Assembly: GCA_037783415.1 (NCBI GenBank)
Contig: JAZGTN010000069.1
Span: 1,116,001-1,180,000 of the forward strand
DNA length: 64,000 nt
Direction: 5' to 3'
Origin: Leptasterias polaris
Taxonomy: Eukaryota > Echinodermata > Asteroidea > Forcipulatida > Asteriidae
Shown here: positions 22,421-33,669 of the stretch, one piece after another
Layout: every line of letters starts with the position of its first letter
How positions within the stretch are numbered: position 1 is the stretch's first letter
The notes under the pieces: model-generated
Told to the model about the DNA's origin: nothing
Seen by the model: only the letters and a program-made list of their open reading frames with translations
Database searches by the model: none
Translations under genes and position numbers: made by a program

Positions 22421-23439
22421 TTAAAATTACCTTCTCACTTCTACCTTCTATGATCAGTTCATCTTGTTTGATTTGAAGAATGGCAATGACTGGCAGCTGA
22501 CTGCTGACTCTTTTTACTTTTAAGAAGATTCATTTTCAACTTATTTATTTAAAACAGTACAACATGTATACATTACGCATGTCATGGAAACTGCTTACAT
22601 GACAACAGTGTTTAAGAGTACTGTTACTTTTGCTTAGTTTCCATGTTCAATACATAATGCATACATGCCAACAAGGTAGACAGACATCAATAATTGAGCA
22701 ATGAAATATGTTTTTGATATAAAGCAAAGTGTTTAATGGTTTTATACATATGCATTATCTTTCAAACACAATGACACATTACATTTTTCTCTATAGATAC
22801 ATAGTCTTATTGAATGTTAATTGTATGAGAAAAAATACAACATTTTATCTACCAGTGAATTAATTGTTCCAAATTCCACAAGATAACTACAGTTGAAGAA
22901 ACAGAAGTTTTATGATTCTCATGTAATCAGACTGTGCTCATGTAAGCTTCAACAAACAGAAACAATTATTTGAAAGGTGGATGTGATTGGCTGCATTTTT
23001 TTAAAGTGCCAAATTAAAGAGCATTTTTCTATACAAACAAGCAGGCCTAAGAAAGTATAAAAAAAATTAATTTGAGTTTCATATATAGCTTCATTACACA
23101 CTGTTATGTTATCGTCAGTTTCTCTATGAACGGGCAGTGGGAAATTGCAATGATTACGAAACAGTGCAGAAGAAATTATTATAAAGCTACACATTTAAAG
23201 TAACAGTATTTATATATAATATGCGTGGTGGCACCATCTCAAGGCTAGCTCTGCACCATACGTCAAGTTCTGCTCGGAAGTGGTTTATCATAATTACCAA
23301 GTTGAAGCCAATAGATGCAAAATTGCAGAGCCAAATTTGAACTTGGTTAAATAGAACTTAGCCCAGCTACATGTATGCACAGATCAGAGCTGCTTTTGCT
23401 GAGCCCTAGGAGGGGCCAGCTTCGCAAATTATGCAGCAC
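22421..23439. other. Transposon interior, no gene seen
   Basis: AT-rich, no convincing coding frame; probably decayed transposon interior. Confidence 0.4.
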
Positions 23440-23975
23440 ATTTTTGTGCATGTTAAAGAATGGCTTCTGACTGGCACCCCCGAACAAAGATATTGACAAA
23501 ATAGGGAAACCGCCAACATAGGGCTAGATAGCACAGTTGGTAGAGCGCCGGCACGTTAAACCGGAGGTCGTTGGTTCAAATCCCGCTCTAGTCAATTTTT
23601 CTTTGTTCAACCCAAAATGATTTAAAAATTTACCCAGTCAGTTTCCCTTGTGGTTTATTATTTGATATCTGATATAAAAAGTCACATCCCCTTAAGGTGA
23701 TCCCCTGGCTGCCGCTTCCCAGGTTGTATCGTATACTTGGGTGTGATCCCTGGCTACACGGCAGTTTGCGGTTGAATGGCTTCTGACTGGTACCCCCCGA
23801 ACAAAGATATTGACAAAATAGGGAAACCACCAACATAGGGCTGTAGAGCGCCGGCACGTTAAACCGGAGGTCGTTTGTTCAAATCCCGCTCTAGTCAATT
23901 TTTCTTTGTTCAACCCAAAATCATTTAAAAATCTACCCAGTCAGTTTCCCTTGTGGTTTATTATTTGATATATGT
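23440..23975 (+). repeat. Two tandem copies of the composite tRNA-like SINE
   Basis: Copy 1 (about 23460-23670) has CTTCTGACTGGCACCCCCGA, ATTGACAAAATAGGGAAACC, then a tRNA-Asn-like body (TAGCACAGTTGGTAGAGCGC, loop with GTT, GGTTCAAATCC) and CCCAGTCAGTTTCCCTTGTG. Copy 2 (about 23695-23970) repeats this with a fuller leader. It has lost the bases from TAGATAGCAC to GTTGG in the D-arm, so it cannot be a functional tRNA. Confidence 0.75.
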
Positions 23976-24247
23976 TAAAGAATCCTGAGAATTTATGATA
24001 TAAAGGAGTGAGGCGGGATCACAAATGCAATCTTTGAATAAAACAAATGAATAGACGATATTATACTGATCTGCGAGTGTTATTGATATTCTGCAGAAGC
24101 ACTCGCAATATTTAAGCTTCATACATGAAAAGTGGTACCACGTCTTAATAGTTTACGAAAGTATTCGTCCGCAGACAACGGGCATGCGGGCTTAACTAAA
24201 TCCCTTTAAAACCCTCCAACCTGATATATCTGTGCGTCTTACGACAG

Positions 24248-26516
24248 CTAGACTGGCAGTCGTACCATGGAGTACCAGTTGGTTGCCGGCATGGGTCGTT
24301 TGGAGGCCAAGAAAATTATATCTTGCGAAATTGATAGCAGCCTTCTTTGTTTGTCGTCTGGAACTTCCACAAAGTCTGCATCATCCGGCTCACTGGACAC
24401 ACCTGTCATCCAAGCAAGGAAGTTGAACAGTTGAAAAGGAACCTCTGCCTTTACTTTCTCTTCTTTTAGGTCGTCAGAAGTAGGTGGATATGGTGGTGGT
24501 GAAGATGGCTTAATGGAGACAGCAGCCTTTATGATAAGTGCAGCTCTATACAGCATGCGAAGTGGTCATTTGTGGGTGGTACTTTGGATTCTGAAACAGT
24601 TGGTATAGTCTCCTCTTCCACATCTGTGCTGTCATCTGTTGAACTCCCTGCTGTATCGTCCACCAAGTCCTCGGCCAAATCTTCAGCTGATAGACTCTCA
24701 CTAAACACAATGTCACTCATGTTTTTATTTTTGGCTTTGACGAAGACTAGCTGTGGAAAGCTTTTCTGTAGTCGCGTCTTCAGATGCCATGTTCGATATG
24801 GTGCATCGGTGCCGCTGATTTCTTTAATGGCGCGGATAAATAATTATCTTGTTGAGTTTACTCAATGTTAGAATTTCTTTGCCTATAATTAGACGCTTTC
24901 TGATGGTGTCTTGGCTGAATTTGTTAAAAGCATCAATATAGCCATTTTGAACTGAGGTCAATGCATGGCTTGCGAGGTTTACTAAAAAATCTTGTGAAAT
25001 TCTTGTAGCAGCCATGATGGTACTGAAGCTCCCTGGCAACCAAGTCCTCCCCTTCTATTTGATGTAGCATTTGTACATCCTCTTTTGCTTTTGCAGCCTT
25101 TAGAAGTTGACCTCCAGTGATGAGTTCACATTTTACAAGCCTTACCATTGACCTCTTTCCTGAAATGTGACTGCGCTTGTATTGGTTGCTATGGCAGAAA
25201 ATGCACTCTTCAGGAAACATATGTCGCCTGCTCCAATCTCTTTTGCGGCTGTTTGCATCTGAGGAACGCAACATTCTCTTTCTGCTGGGCTCTCCACTAC
25301 TTTCACTTACTACAACTGGGCCATCATCAAGTTCATTCATGTCTGTCCCGTCATCTGCAATAAAAGAGAACACAAATGTTTAGTGATTAGAATGAAACTT
25401 TTTGTCAAAATATAAAAAACTGTATTTATTTTCTTCCTACCTACCAACCATTGAATTGTTGTCTAAACATAAACATAACACACACACACATACAAAATTA
25501 AATATTGTTTTGTCAGTTGCTAGTTAACAAATTAATAACCATGACAAAACAAAAACACAAAATAAAAATAACCTCAGTTTTAAATTTTGCAAACATTCAT
25601 TTTAGTAAAAATGTGTACATGTATGTACACAATTATTTCTTAATTATTTGTGGATCCTAAAAACTGTAGTGAGGTATGACATAAGCCTGATGACAAACAA
25701 CATAGCGGTAGCCCCAAATATCATGATACTGTAGAAGTAAAAGAGCATGCTTGCAATAGTACGATTCGTATTATAAATTGTAGTCTTGAAATAGATAAAC
25801 AAAATCATAAAATGTACATGTTATCATGCATGACATGCCGAGTCTGCTTTGCATTTGTCAATTGAGTTTGAAGATATCAAAATCATTGATAATGATAATA
25901 ATAAGGCCAACTCAAAATATTCAGGAATTTATTATTAACTTGCTTGAATCAAGCATGATGATTTATTTGATCATGATACATGTCAATAAAAAGTTAATTC
26001 TTTATTAATATTATCACGATCAGATTCAATGTTGCACTTGCAGAACAATTGAAACTTTTGTTTGGCTAAACTTAAAAGCTTACTATAAAAAAATAAAAAA
26101 TAAAAAAATAATAATTACAATACATAATATTAATCATAATATTAACATACATACCATGAGATGTAGATGTTTTGGTCTTTTTCTCCTTGAGTCTGTTCAC
26201 TTTACTGATGTCACAAAAGCGACGAGAACATTCATAATGGTAGCCAATGTTAGGATTTTCTGGTTTGGCTTCGATCAATGCAGGATTGTATATCGGCAAA
26301 ATCAAGCCCAAGTTTTACCGCACAGTCGGTCAGTAAATCGCGTTCTTTGCAGTCATAGAGCAACCATTTACTCGAAAATAAAACAAAACGGGACCAACTT
26401 TTTTCAGGGAATTGAATGAAATTGCTTTTAGTTTTATTAACAACATGCATCACGCAAAATTTGGACGAAATGTGAACAGGTTTTGCTGTCACTTCCGTTG
26501 CGACGGGCGTCGCCAT
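24248..26516 (-). pseudogene. Frameshifted transposon gene (Cys/His-rich protein)
   Basis: Exon 1 starts MATPVATEVTAKPV at 26516 and carries a frameshift between SCIDRSQTRKS* and the next frame's ENPNIGYHYECSRRFC. It splices (CATG/GTATGT, near 26153) in phase to exon 2 at about 25356 (GACGGGACAGACATGAATG). Exon 2 reads EECIFCHSNQYKRSH, GQLLKAAKAKEDVQM, then LQYHHGCYKNFTRFFSK. It shifts frame near 24990 (IDAFNKFSQDTIRKRLIIGK), near 24850 (IKEISGTDAPYRTWHLKTR), and near 24555 (MLYRAALIIKAAVSIKPSSP), and ends in a stop at 24248 after AWMTGVSSEPDDADFVEV. Proteins of this form are multicopy in cnidarians and echinoderms as I recall them. At least four frame breaks make it non-functional. Confidence 0.8.
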
Positions 26517-26820
26517 GTTGTTTTGTCAGCTACCGAACGGAGCTTAGTACGAGCTGCGTGATTGGCCAATTACCGCACCTGACGTATCGGGAGCGCTCAT
26601 TCGCTGAATTTATCACGTGAACAACCTTGTTCGCGAATGTTAAACCTGATTTTTTTATCGAAATTCTTTCTTTATTTGTATTTTAATGTGCACGTATATT
26701 TATTGGGCACATTATTATATCGAATGGAATGAATATTTTGCTGATTTTCATGAATAAACAAAGTAGTCCCCATTTCTGTTGCACGAAAAAACGGATTTTA
26801 GCCCTATGCCCCATGGCCTA

Positions 26821-29640
26821 CCAGCACAGGGTCCAATTTTCATAGCTCGGCTTAACACAAAGTTCTGCGCTTACAGCTCCAAGTAAAGCAATCAATTCTA
26901 TGGGCTGTACGTGGAGTGCAGAATTTCCTGCTATATAAAGCGGAGCCACAAAACTTGGTCTTGATGTGTAACAATGTATTGTAGGCGACTTTGCAAATAA
27001 ATGTACAATGTATATTTGTCACTGAGCTTGCTTTTTACTGTTGTTCTTATCAACTTGATACGGGACCTGATAAGTTTGCAAGCACATCCTGTATTATAAG
27101 CCACTAGATTACTGAATTACTGTACAATGTAAACACAGATGTGTAACACATCTGGCAGTGGCAGTGAATGATGTCATACCTACTGTCATGAAATCAGAAA
27201 TGGAATAACTGTCTGACTGAGTGATCCATGCAAAGTGTGTATTCTATTGAGTAGTGTATAGTGCTATACATGGAAGACATTTTTTGTGTGTGTACAGACT
27301 ACAGGTACTTGTATTTTTATAGTAGGCCTGTTGATCCATTTCACGATGCGCAGCTTGCACTTATGCGCCTACATTGTTGGCAGTATTGGGAGTAAAAATG
27401 TACGCAAACGAATTGACTCCTAAAAGGGCGTAAATTATAGATGCGCAGTGTAGAGGTGCATTCTGTGTCGTGCAAGGGGGTGCCATGAAACAATGTACAG
27501 TGCATGTAGTGTTCGTTCTTTTCAAAGCCAATTTAAAGAGATACGAATTACCATAGTGTTGGGTTTTGTTAGACAGAGTGAGGAAGGATATTTTTAAATA
27601 ACCTTAGGTTAGGGGGTTGTAGCCTTTTTCCAAGGCCTTCGTTGCTTAGATGAAGCTGTACAGCCACGAAGCATCCGGAAGGGGAGACTATGTATGCGGA
27701 CACGGGTGTTGGCAAAGCCAAGAGGCCTTTTCCAACTTGATTTTGCGTATTTTCTTTTCATTATTCATACATTTAAAAAAATTACTTATTCAGAATTTGT
27801 TTTATGGAAATATGTAAAGTGCTGAATGGTTACCCGATAACATAACATTTAAAACCTACTGCTTATGATTGGTTTGTAATTTTGGTCTTCGGGGAGGTCA
27901 GCAAAAGTCAAGAAAAAAAAGGAAAGAAAAGAAAATTATTCCTGACAAGTTGGAAAAGGCCCTTGTTGCTTCACTCACGCTTGTTGTGGTCTCCGGTTCA
28001 AGTTGCTTCTTGGCTACACATTGTCTAAGCCAATAAGGCCTTGACGAAAGGCTAAGGGGAATGTGAATTTTAAATGAAACTTTATTTTGAGAATAATATT
28101 CCCCAAGCCACAGAAAGCACGTACATGCAATTCTTTCCTGCATGCTGAAAGTAAATTTTGTTTCATAGAGTTCAGCAATGACAAGACTTTGTCACATAAG
28201 GACAGGGAGAAAAGAAACTCATAATCTGATTTAAAGTGTTGGTTTGGCGCTTGCATTTAATGAAAGCAAACCATTGTTTACCTTCTGGTCAACCACCCTG
28301 ATGACATCATATCAAGTATCAGTATTTTTAGCCCAAGCACTTAACTTGATCCAAGCCATGGGCCTAAAAGTATTATCAGGCTCTGGGTGGAAACCATGGT
28401 CTGTCTCCCTGGCTCTTTGGTTAAAGGGAAAGTTCAAACAAAACTTGTTCAGTTTCAGTCTGAAAGTTCAGTGATAATATAAATTTCATGCCGGTACCAA
28501 TCCTCTGGAAAGTTGTTTCCATCTGAGCTGAGTAGACACAACATGTAGGGTGAAGAAATTAACATTGAAGGAAGGAAAACCCAGAGCCAAAAGAAAAACA
28601 AAAAATCCCAGGGCTTTTTTTTAGACCATGTTACATTTGTTTACAGATAGGTGACCTTGTACATTTTAAAGCGTTTCCTGCTGGGCAAGATACTACACAG
28701 GCTATATGGGAAAATTTACATTTTGTGTCATAATTTTCACATAAATTCAAAATTTCCAAAAGCAACAGCTGTACAGCTTTTGAGATGTCCCCCCTTTCTT
28801 CATATCAAAAGTTGAGAAAAATCAGACAGTACAATCTCCATAAAACATAAGATTTGTTGTTTTCTTCCATTGATTGAGCTGTGTACAAATGTGCCTGCAG
28901 GAAGTCCAGGCTCTGTGGCTCTTTTGTAAACATGTGATGTCACATGTCACATTGTCTATAGGAGAGAGCCAAAGCACAACTTTACATTACTCAGCCGGAA
29001 ATTGTACCAGGGCCATCGTAGTTAGAGGCGAGTACTTTGCAGTAGCCACCCATGCCATGGTGTGTGATTACAACACTGTATACTCAGCGAATCCATAATA
29101 AATCCTTGCAAACATTAAATAGAGATTCGAACCTACGACCCTCGCATTCCACTAGACCAACTACTAAGGATCCTAGAAACAAGAGGCCAGTTTGAATCTC
29201 AGAATTAGTTACAAACAAATACAAATTTGACACACAAAAAATCTAAAAAGAAAACACAGAAAAATAGAAACAATAAAGTTGTAGACCTAAACAAAAATAT
29301 AAAGAGATTCAAAAAACTAAATAATATTCATCATCCCCAATGCAATTACACTGTACATTTATCCATTTGGTAATCAGTTTTGAATGTAATGGCAAAACCT
29401 ATTGGTTTAGAAGTACATCAGCTTTCAAGAGTACATGTACATGTATGAAGCATTTTGAGAAACATTTCACTTCAAAGTAAAATGTAAAAAGATAAGTTTT
29501 TATGCCACCAAATTTGAATCTGAGAAACGTTGCTGTCAGAAACGTTTCTCAGATTGTGTATTCCTATTATTCTTCCTAAGTGGACCCACATGTATTGGCT
29601 CCAGATTGTTGGCGATATCTCAAAAACGCGACCACCTTTT
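26821..29640. other. Putative CLIP intron 1, no gene seen
   Basis: A decayed AAATTGG-type repeat at about 26830-26960 and worn tRNA-like remnants near 27960. No coding exon recognised. Confidence 0.4.
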
Positions 29641-30272
29641 CAGGGTTCTGCCCAGGATTTGTTTAGTGCCGGAAATTTCTTTTTTCCTAGTACAGTCAAG
29701 TCAATTTCCTTTCGATCGTGCACGGAGTGGTTACACACGTGCGCCCTGCAGCTGTGCCTTGAATGTAGGCCCTCAGTGCGCGCACGCCTTTACCGCCATG
29801 GGAAAACAATTTACAGCATCTATAGCATGGTGCTTACTCTGCAGTTCATTTCCGTTGTATTAGACGCTGTAGAATAGGGTTCGCAACATGATGAAACTGG
29901 TATCAAGTTATTCCAAGCTTAAAGCTATAATCAGCGTGACTGGAAACCATTGCAAAATCAATGCGGGTTTCGTGCGTTGGATATATACATCGTACAGGCG
30001 GGAGGAATGCTCGATCCTGGATCATTAAAATAGACTCAAACCAAAGAAGTAGGCTACTCGAAACTTTGGATAAAACTGTTTACTGGTAAATAATTTGTTT
30101 TACACGTTGTTCAAAATATTTTGAAGGAAATGGGCAAAAAAAAGGGAAAATGTGTGGTGGTCGGAAAAAGAAAAAATTCTGCGAGTGCCGGTCGGGGAAT
30201 CATGAGTGCCGGTCGGGGAATCATGAGTGCCGGTTGGGTTTTCCGGCACCGACCACCGTGGGTAGAACCCTG
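29641..30272 (+). mobile_element. 632-bp CAGGGTTCTGCCCA-ended TIR element, copy 1
   Basis: It starts CAGGGTTCTGCCCAGGATTT and ends CACCGTGGGTAGAACCCTG. The 6-bp direct repeat CCTTTT lies at both edges (29635-29640 and 30273-30278). Copy 2 is inverted at 41055-41666. A 23-bp GAGTGCCGGTCGGGGAATCA unit is doubled near the right end. No transposase is visible. Confidence 0.85.
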
Positions 30273-30462
30273 CCTTTTGAAATGAAATTTTCACAGGTTA
30301 GTTATCTACATTTTGCCTTGAACATGTACAATGTGTAGGGCCTACAATAATGTAGTTTGAATAATTTGTTCACAAGCTGGTTGTTAATGAAAGTGTGTTT
30401 ATTGAAAAAGTTCTGGAATGGAAAAATCTCAGTGATGGGCATGTACATGTACTGTAGCTTTA

Positions 30463-30823
30463 AAGGCACTGTACACGTTTGGTAATTACTCAAAATATAT
30501 ATTAGCATAAAAACTTACTTGGTAACGAGCAACGGAGAGCTGTTGATAGTATAAAACATTGTGAGAAACGACTCCCTCTGAAGTAACGTAGTTTTTGAGA
30601 AAGAGGTAATTTCTCACTAAAATAATAAAAGACTTCTGGCCAGAAGCCTTTTATTCCCATCTGAAAGCACACTAATTTGTACAACAAGGGTGTTTTTTCT
30701 TTCATCATTTTCTTGCAACTTCAATGACCAATTGAGCCCAAATTTTCACATTTTATGCATATGTTGGGATACACCAAGTGAGAATACTGGTCTTTGACAA
30801 TTACAAAACTTGTTCAGTGCCTT
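30463..30823 (+). mobile_element. 361-bp TA-flanked MITE, copy 1
   Basis: It starts AAGGCACTGTACACGTTTGG and ends AACTTGTTCAGTGCCTT with TA on both sides, as for Tc1/mariner-type insertions. The interior hairpin is CTTCTGGCCAGAAG. A near-identical copy lies at 43783-44152 and a reversed worn copy at 13034-13348. Confidence 0.8.
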
Positions 30824-31159
30824 TAATAAAGGTCTGCAGGCATGTGTGGAATGCTGACCCCTCTAGTAAACCACACACACTAGCAGCATGCACCCAGGAA
30901 ACAATAAATTGCCATGGGGGTATTGTCATATCCTTGGGCACCTCCACTGCATTGGGGAAACTCTAATTGAGGAAAGAACAGTACCCTCTCTTTTGGGGTC
31001 ACAGTTGTTAGGATGAGGGGGTGTTTTACAATCAAATCAAAGCCTGTGTTCATTGATTGGATCATTTGCCTAGAGAGGATGCAATTTTGATGTAATTGTC
31101 GCTGTCAGCTCGGTGTATAGTAGACAGGCTGATGATACTCATTTGGGCTACATAGCTCC

Positions 31160-31500
31160 AGAGTCCTGAAGTATCATGGAGGCAACAGAGGCAATTGCCT
31201 CCATGCCCCTGGGCATTGCCTTGGTGCCTTTTGAAATGTTCCTCCACAAATTTCCCTCTTTCAGGGGCCCTTGACTGAGGAAAAACTGTCTCGCCCCAGG
31301 GCCCAATTTCATAAAGCTGTTTAGCAGACAATAATGCTTAGCAAATTTATTTGCTAGACATAAAATCAGTGGGGTCACCAGTCGCAACAGTGTAAACATT
31401 ATGGAATGTTGGCTGGTTACCAGTTTGTGTCAAGCAAGATTTTTTCTGTGCTTACTCAAGTTTTTGTGCTTACAGGCTTTATGAAATTGGGCCCTGTCTG
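31160..31500. repeat. Decayed CAGGCCTG-type MITE joined to an AAATTGGGCCC foldback
   Basis: GGAGGCAACAGAGGCAATTG and CCTTGGTGCCTTTTGAAATG match the CAGGCCTG family. From 31295 to 31496 GGGCCCAATTTCATAAAGCT is mirrored by GGCTTTATGAAATTGGGCCC, with TAATGCTTAGCAAATT inside. Confidence 0.6.
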
Positions 31501-32110
31501 CAAACATGTTTTGCAACTGTACACACAGTACTGTACGTACATTGTACCTTTAAATTTGAAGTTTTTAAGTTGAAATCTCCCCCTACATGTACATGTAATC
31601 CTACTGATGTATGTCGGATGTGTGATTTCTGAGAATTTTTCCTGAATTCAGGATTAGCTCAAAATCTCCTTGAGCCTTCATATTTTCTGGAAAGAAGTTA
31701 AGAAATCCTCAATGGGAGAAAAATAGTCCACATTGTGTCCAAACCTGTAGTTTTGCTTTTCCGATAGAGTCTGTAAATCTCCTGAATTGTACATCATGTA
31801 CCATCTGGTAGCTTCTGGGTCTAGAATAAAGGGGGGATCCCAGGCGCACAAGCCATTTATTTTTATTTTTTACATAATTCGCAAATTCTCATCTCCTATA
31901 ACAATTTCAACATCTGTTCAATATGAAGTTTGTCGCCCGGAACTGACATGAGATCCACATATGGTCATTTTTTGTAAACAAGTTGTACTAAAAAATTAAA
32001 AACCCAAACCCCCAAAACATAATGACCAGTGCATTTTAAATAAAATTTTGTTAAGTTCCTTTTTATTAAGTTTTTTTTTGCACACTTGTATGTTCCTTTT
32101 ATGAGTGTTG

Positions 32111-32272
32111 CAGGTCTGGAATTTCATCTTTGAGATGGCAAGACCATTTTCATTTTACAAAGAGCACTTCCATCGGAAAGTCCATGTGAAACTTTTGAAG
32201 GGGGGAACAAGGCCAAGACCAGGGGCAACAGAGGCCATGGCCCTCTGTGGCCTCCAAGTAATTCCAGGCCTG
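32111..32272 (-). mobile_element. 162-bp CAGGCCTG-ended MITE with 6-bp duplication
   Basis: Ends are CAGGTCTGGAATTTCAT and TAATTCCAGGCCTG. The 6-bp word GTGTTG abuts both edges (32105-32110 and 32273-32278). The interior GGCCATGGCCCTCTGTGGCC is the reverse of the 11354 element. Confidence 0.75.
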
Positions 32273-32574
32273 GTGTTGGACATTGTTGACTACAGAATGC
32301 TCTGTACAATAACAAGCTACATTATTTGTAGTTATCAAAACAGTATTTCAGTTTTCTTGCTGGCAACTAATTAGCCCAAATTCCCATGTTCTGGATATCA
32401 ACACTGGGTAATATCGAATATATCGAATTAGCCAATAGGAATGTACTTTCATACAGATTTACCCCACGGAGAAACAGCAAATGTGTAACGTTAGCTTTTG
32501 ATTAATCATATCATGTCTTGTGGCAACCACTTGTGTACACTTTTATTTGTTCACATTGTGTGATGTAGTTTGTA

Positions 32575-32725
32575 CCAGTGGCCAATTTCATAAACCTGCT
32601 TAAGAAGACAATAATGCTTTAAAACATTTTTCTACTAAAGCAAAATTAGGCAGGCAACCAGTCAGAATGTGTTACGTGGTGCTTAGGTTGCTAACCTTGT
32701 TGAGCAAAGTTGTTTGTGCTTAGTT
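32575..32725. repeat. AAATTGG-type foldback repeat, left part
   Basis: GGCCAATTTCATAAACCTGC, AATAATGCTTTAAAAC, GGCAGGCAACCAGTCAGAAT and GTGCTTAGGTTGC follow the order seen in the 31295 and 54661 copies, but the closing arm is missing. Confidence 0.5.
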
Positions 32726-33044
32726 ACTTTTTTTGATTAAAAAAAATAACTCACATGTACGTAGTTGTAGAGGGAAATGTTAGTACAGGTACAGACATGT
32801 ATATTCATAGGTTGCTTTATTTTGTCAACATACACTGTAACTGATTTTTAAGGCAACATTACAATGTGATACATTATTAAGAAAGGTGAAAGTTTCAGCT
32901 GAATACAGTGTCTGCTTGCTGAGAAAACAGTAAACAATTTTAAAGGTATTTTTACATGAGCGTCGAATCCATCCACGTTTAGCGAGGTGACAGCGGATAC
33001 CAACCACATCTCTGGCCACAGTTATTCATTCATGAGTGGACACC

Positions 33045-33665
33045 AACCCCCACAAGTCTGAGAAATGATTCATGCTTGAATTTTTTCTCAGATTCAAATG
33101 TTTTGGAGTGAAAACTTATCCAAACCATAGGCCTACTGTATATGGTTTGGAATCCTTTCTCAAAAACTATCACTGTGGGGTGTCGTGGCCGAGCGGATAA
33201 GAGCACCGGACTCAAGCTCTGGTGTTTCTGTTTCAGCAGAGTGTGGGTTCGAGTCCCGGTCGTGACACTTGTGTCCTTAAGCAAGACACTTAACCATTAT
33301 TGCTTCGTCCTTCGGATGGGACGTAAAGCCGTTGGTCCCGTGTGTTGTGTAACGCACGTAAAAGAATCCAGTGCACTTATCGAAAAGAGATGGGGTTCGC
33401 CCCGGTGTTCTTGGTTTGATTGGCTGCATATTGCGCCACAGCACCTTGTAAACCATTACATGGTGCTATGTAAAGGAATAGGTCTCAAACTTCAATAAGT
33501 AGCTCCACATATATACCTTGCAGGAAAATACTGACTGTTGAAGCGCCTTGAGCGTCACTGAGTGACAGATATGAGCGCTATATAAGAAGCCACTATTATA
33601 TTATCAACAGCTACAGTGCTTCTCACCAAGTAACTTTTTATGGTCATTCATTTTTTGAGTACTTA
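33045..33665 (+). repeat. Third MITE family, split by a SINE
   Basis: 33052-33172 (TCTGAGAAATGATTC, TCAGATTCAAATGTTTTGG, GGAATCCTTTCTCAAAAAC) and 33601-33662 (TTATCAACAGCTACAGTGCT, CACCAAGTAACTTTTTATGG) match the continuous copy at 44155-44360. The 430 bp between them is a SINE insertion. Confidence 0.65.
33174..33603 (+). repeat. Full-length tRNA-Leu-headed SINE
   Basis: The head (33179-33267) is tRNA-Leu(CAA)-like: GTGTCGTGGCCGAGCGGATA, anticodon region GGACTCAAGCTCT, variable arm, GGGTTCGAGTCCCGG. The body has AAGACACTTAACCATTATTG, then GGGACGTAAAGCCGTTGGTC. The 3' tail GCGCCTTGAGCGTCACTGAG and GAGCGCTATATAAGAAG with ATT repeats resembles L2/CR1-type LINE tails. It is nested in the MITE at 33045-33665. 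Confidence 0.8.
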
Positions 33666-33669
33666 CCAA

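Larger units (their letters stand above)
21549..26820 (-). mobile_element. 5.27 kb DNA transposon with 26/26 terminal inverted repeats
   Basis: Left end 21549-21574 and right end 26795-26820 are perfect 26-bp inverted repeats starting TAGGCCATGGGGCATAGGGC. The match continues imperfectly for about 60 bp (TTTCGTGCAACA...GGGGA.TACTT on both). CCA flanks both outer edges, suggesting a 3-bp target duplication. A broken multi-exon gene begins about 300 bp inside the right end and points left. The left half is filled by a LINE fragment and SINEs. The 3-bp duplication and Cys-rich protein would be compatible with an Academ-like element, but I cannot confirm the superfamily. Confidence 0.75.

Noticed and set aside
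23520..23596. Possible functional tRNA-Asn gene
   Set aside because: The tRNA-like block recurs with the same flanks at several sites, and the second tandem copy lacks part of the D-arm; this is a SINE family.
33179..33267. Possible tRNA-Leu(CAA) gene
   Set aside because: It is followed by a SINE body and LINE-like tail, and a related head lies at 48503 with a different tail.
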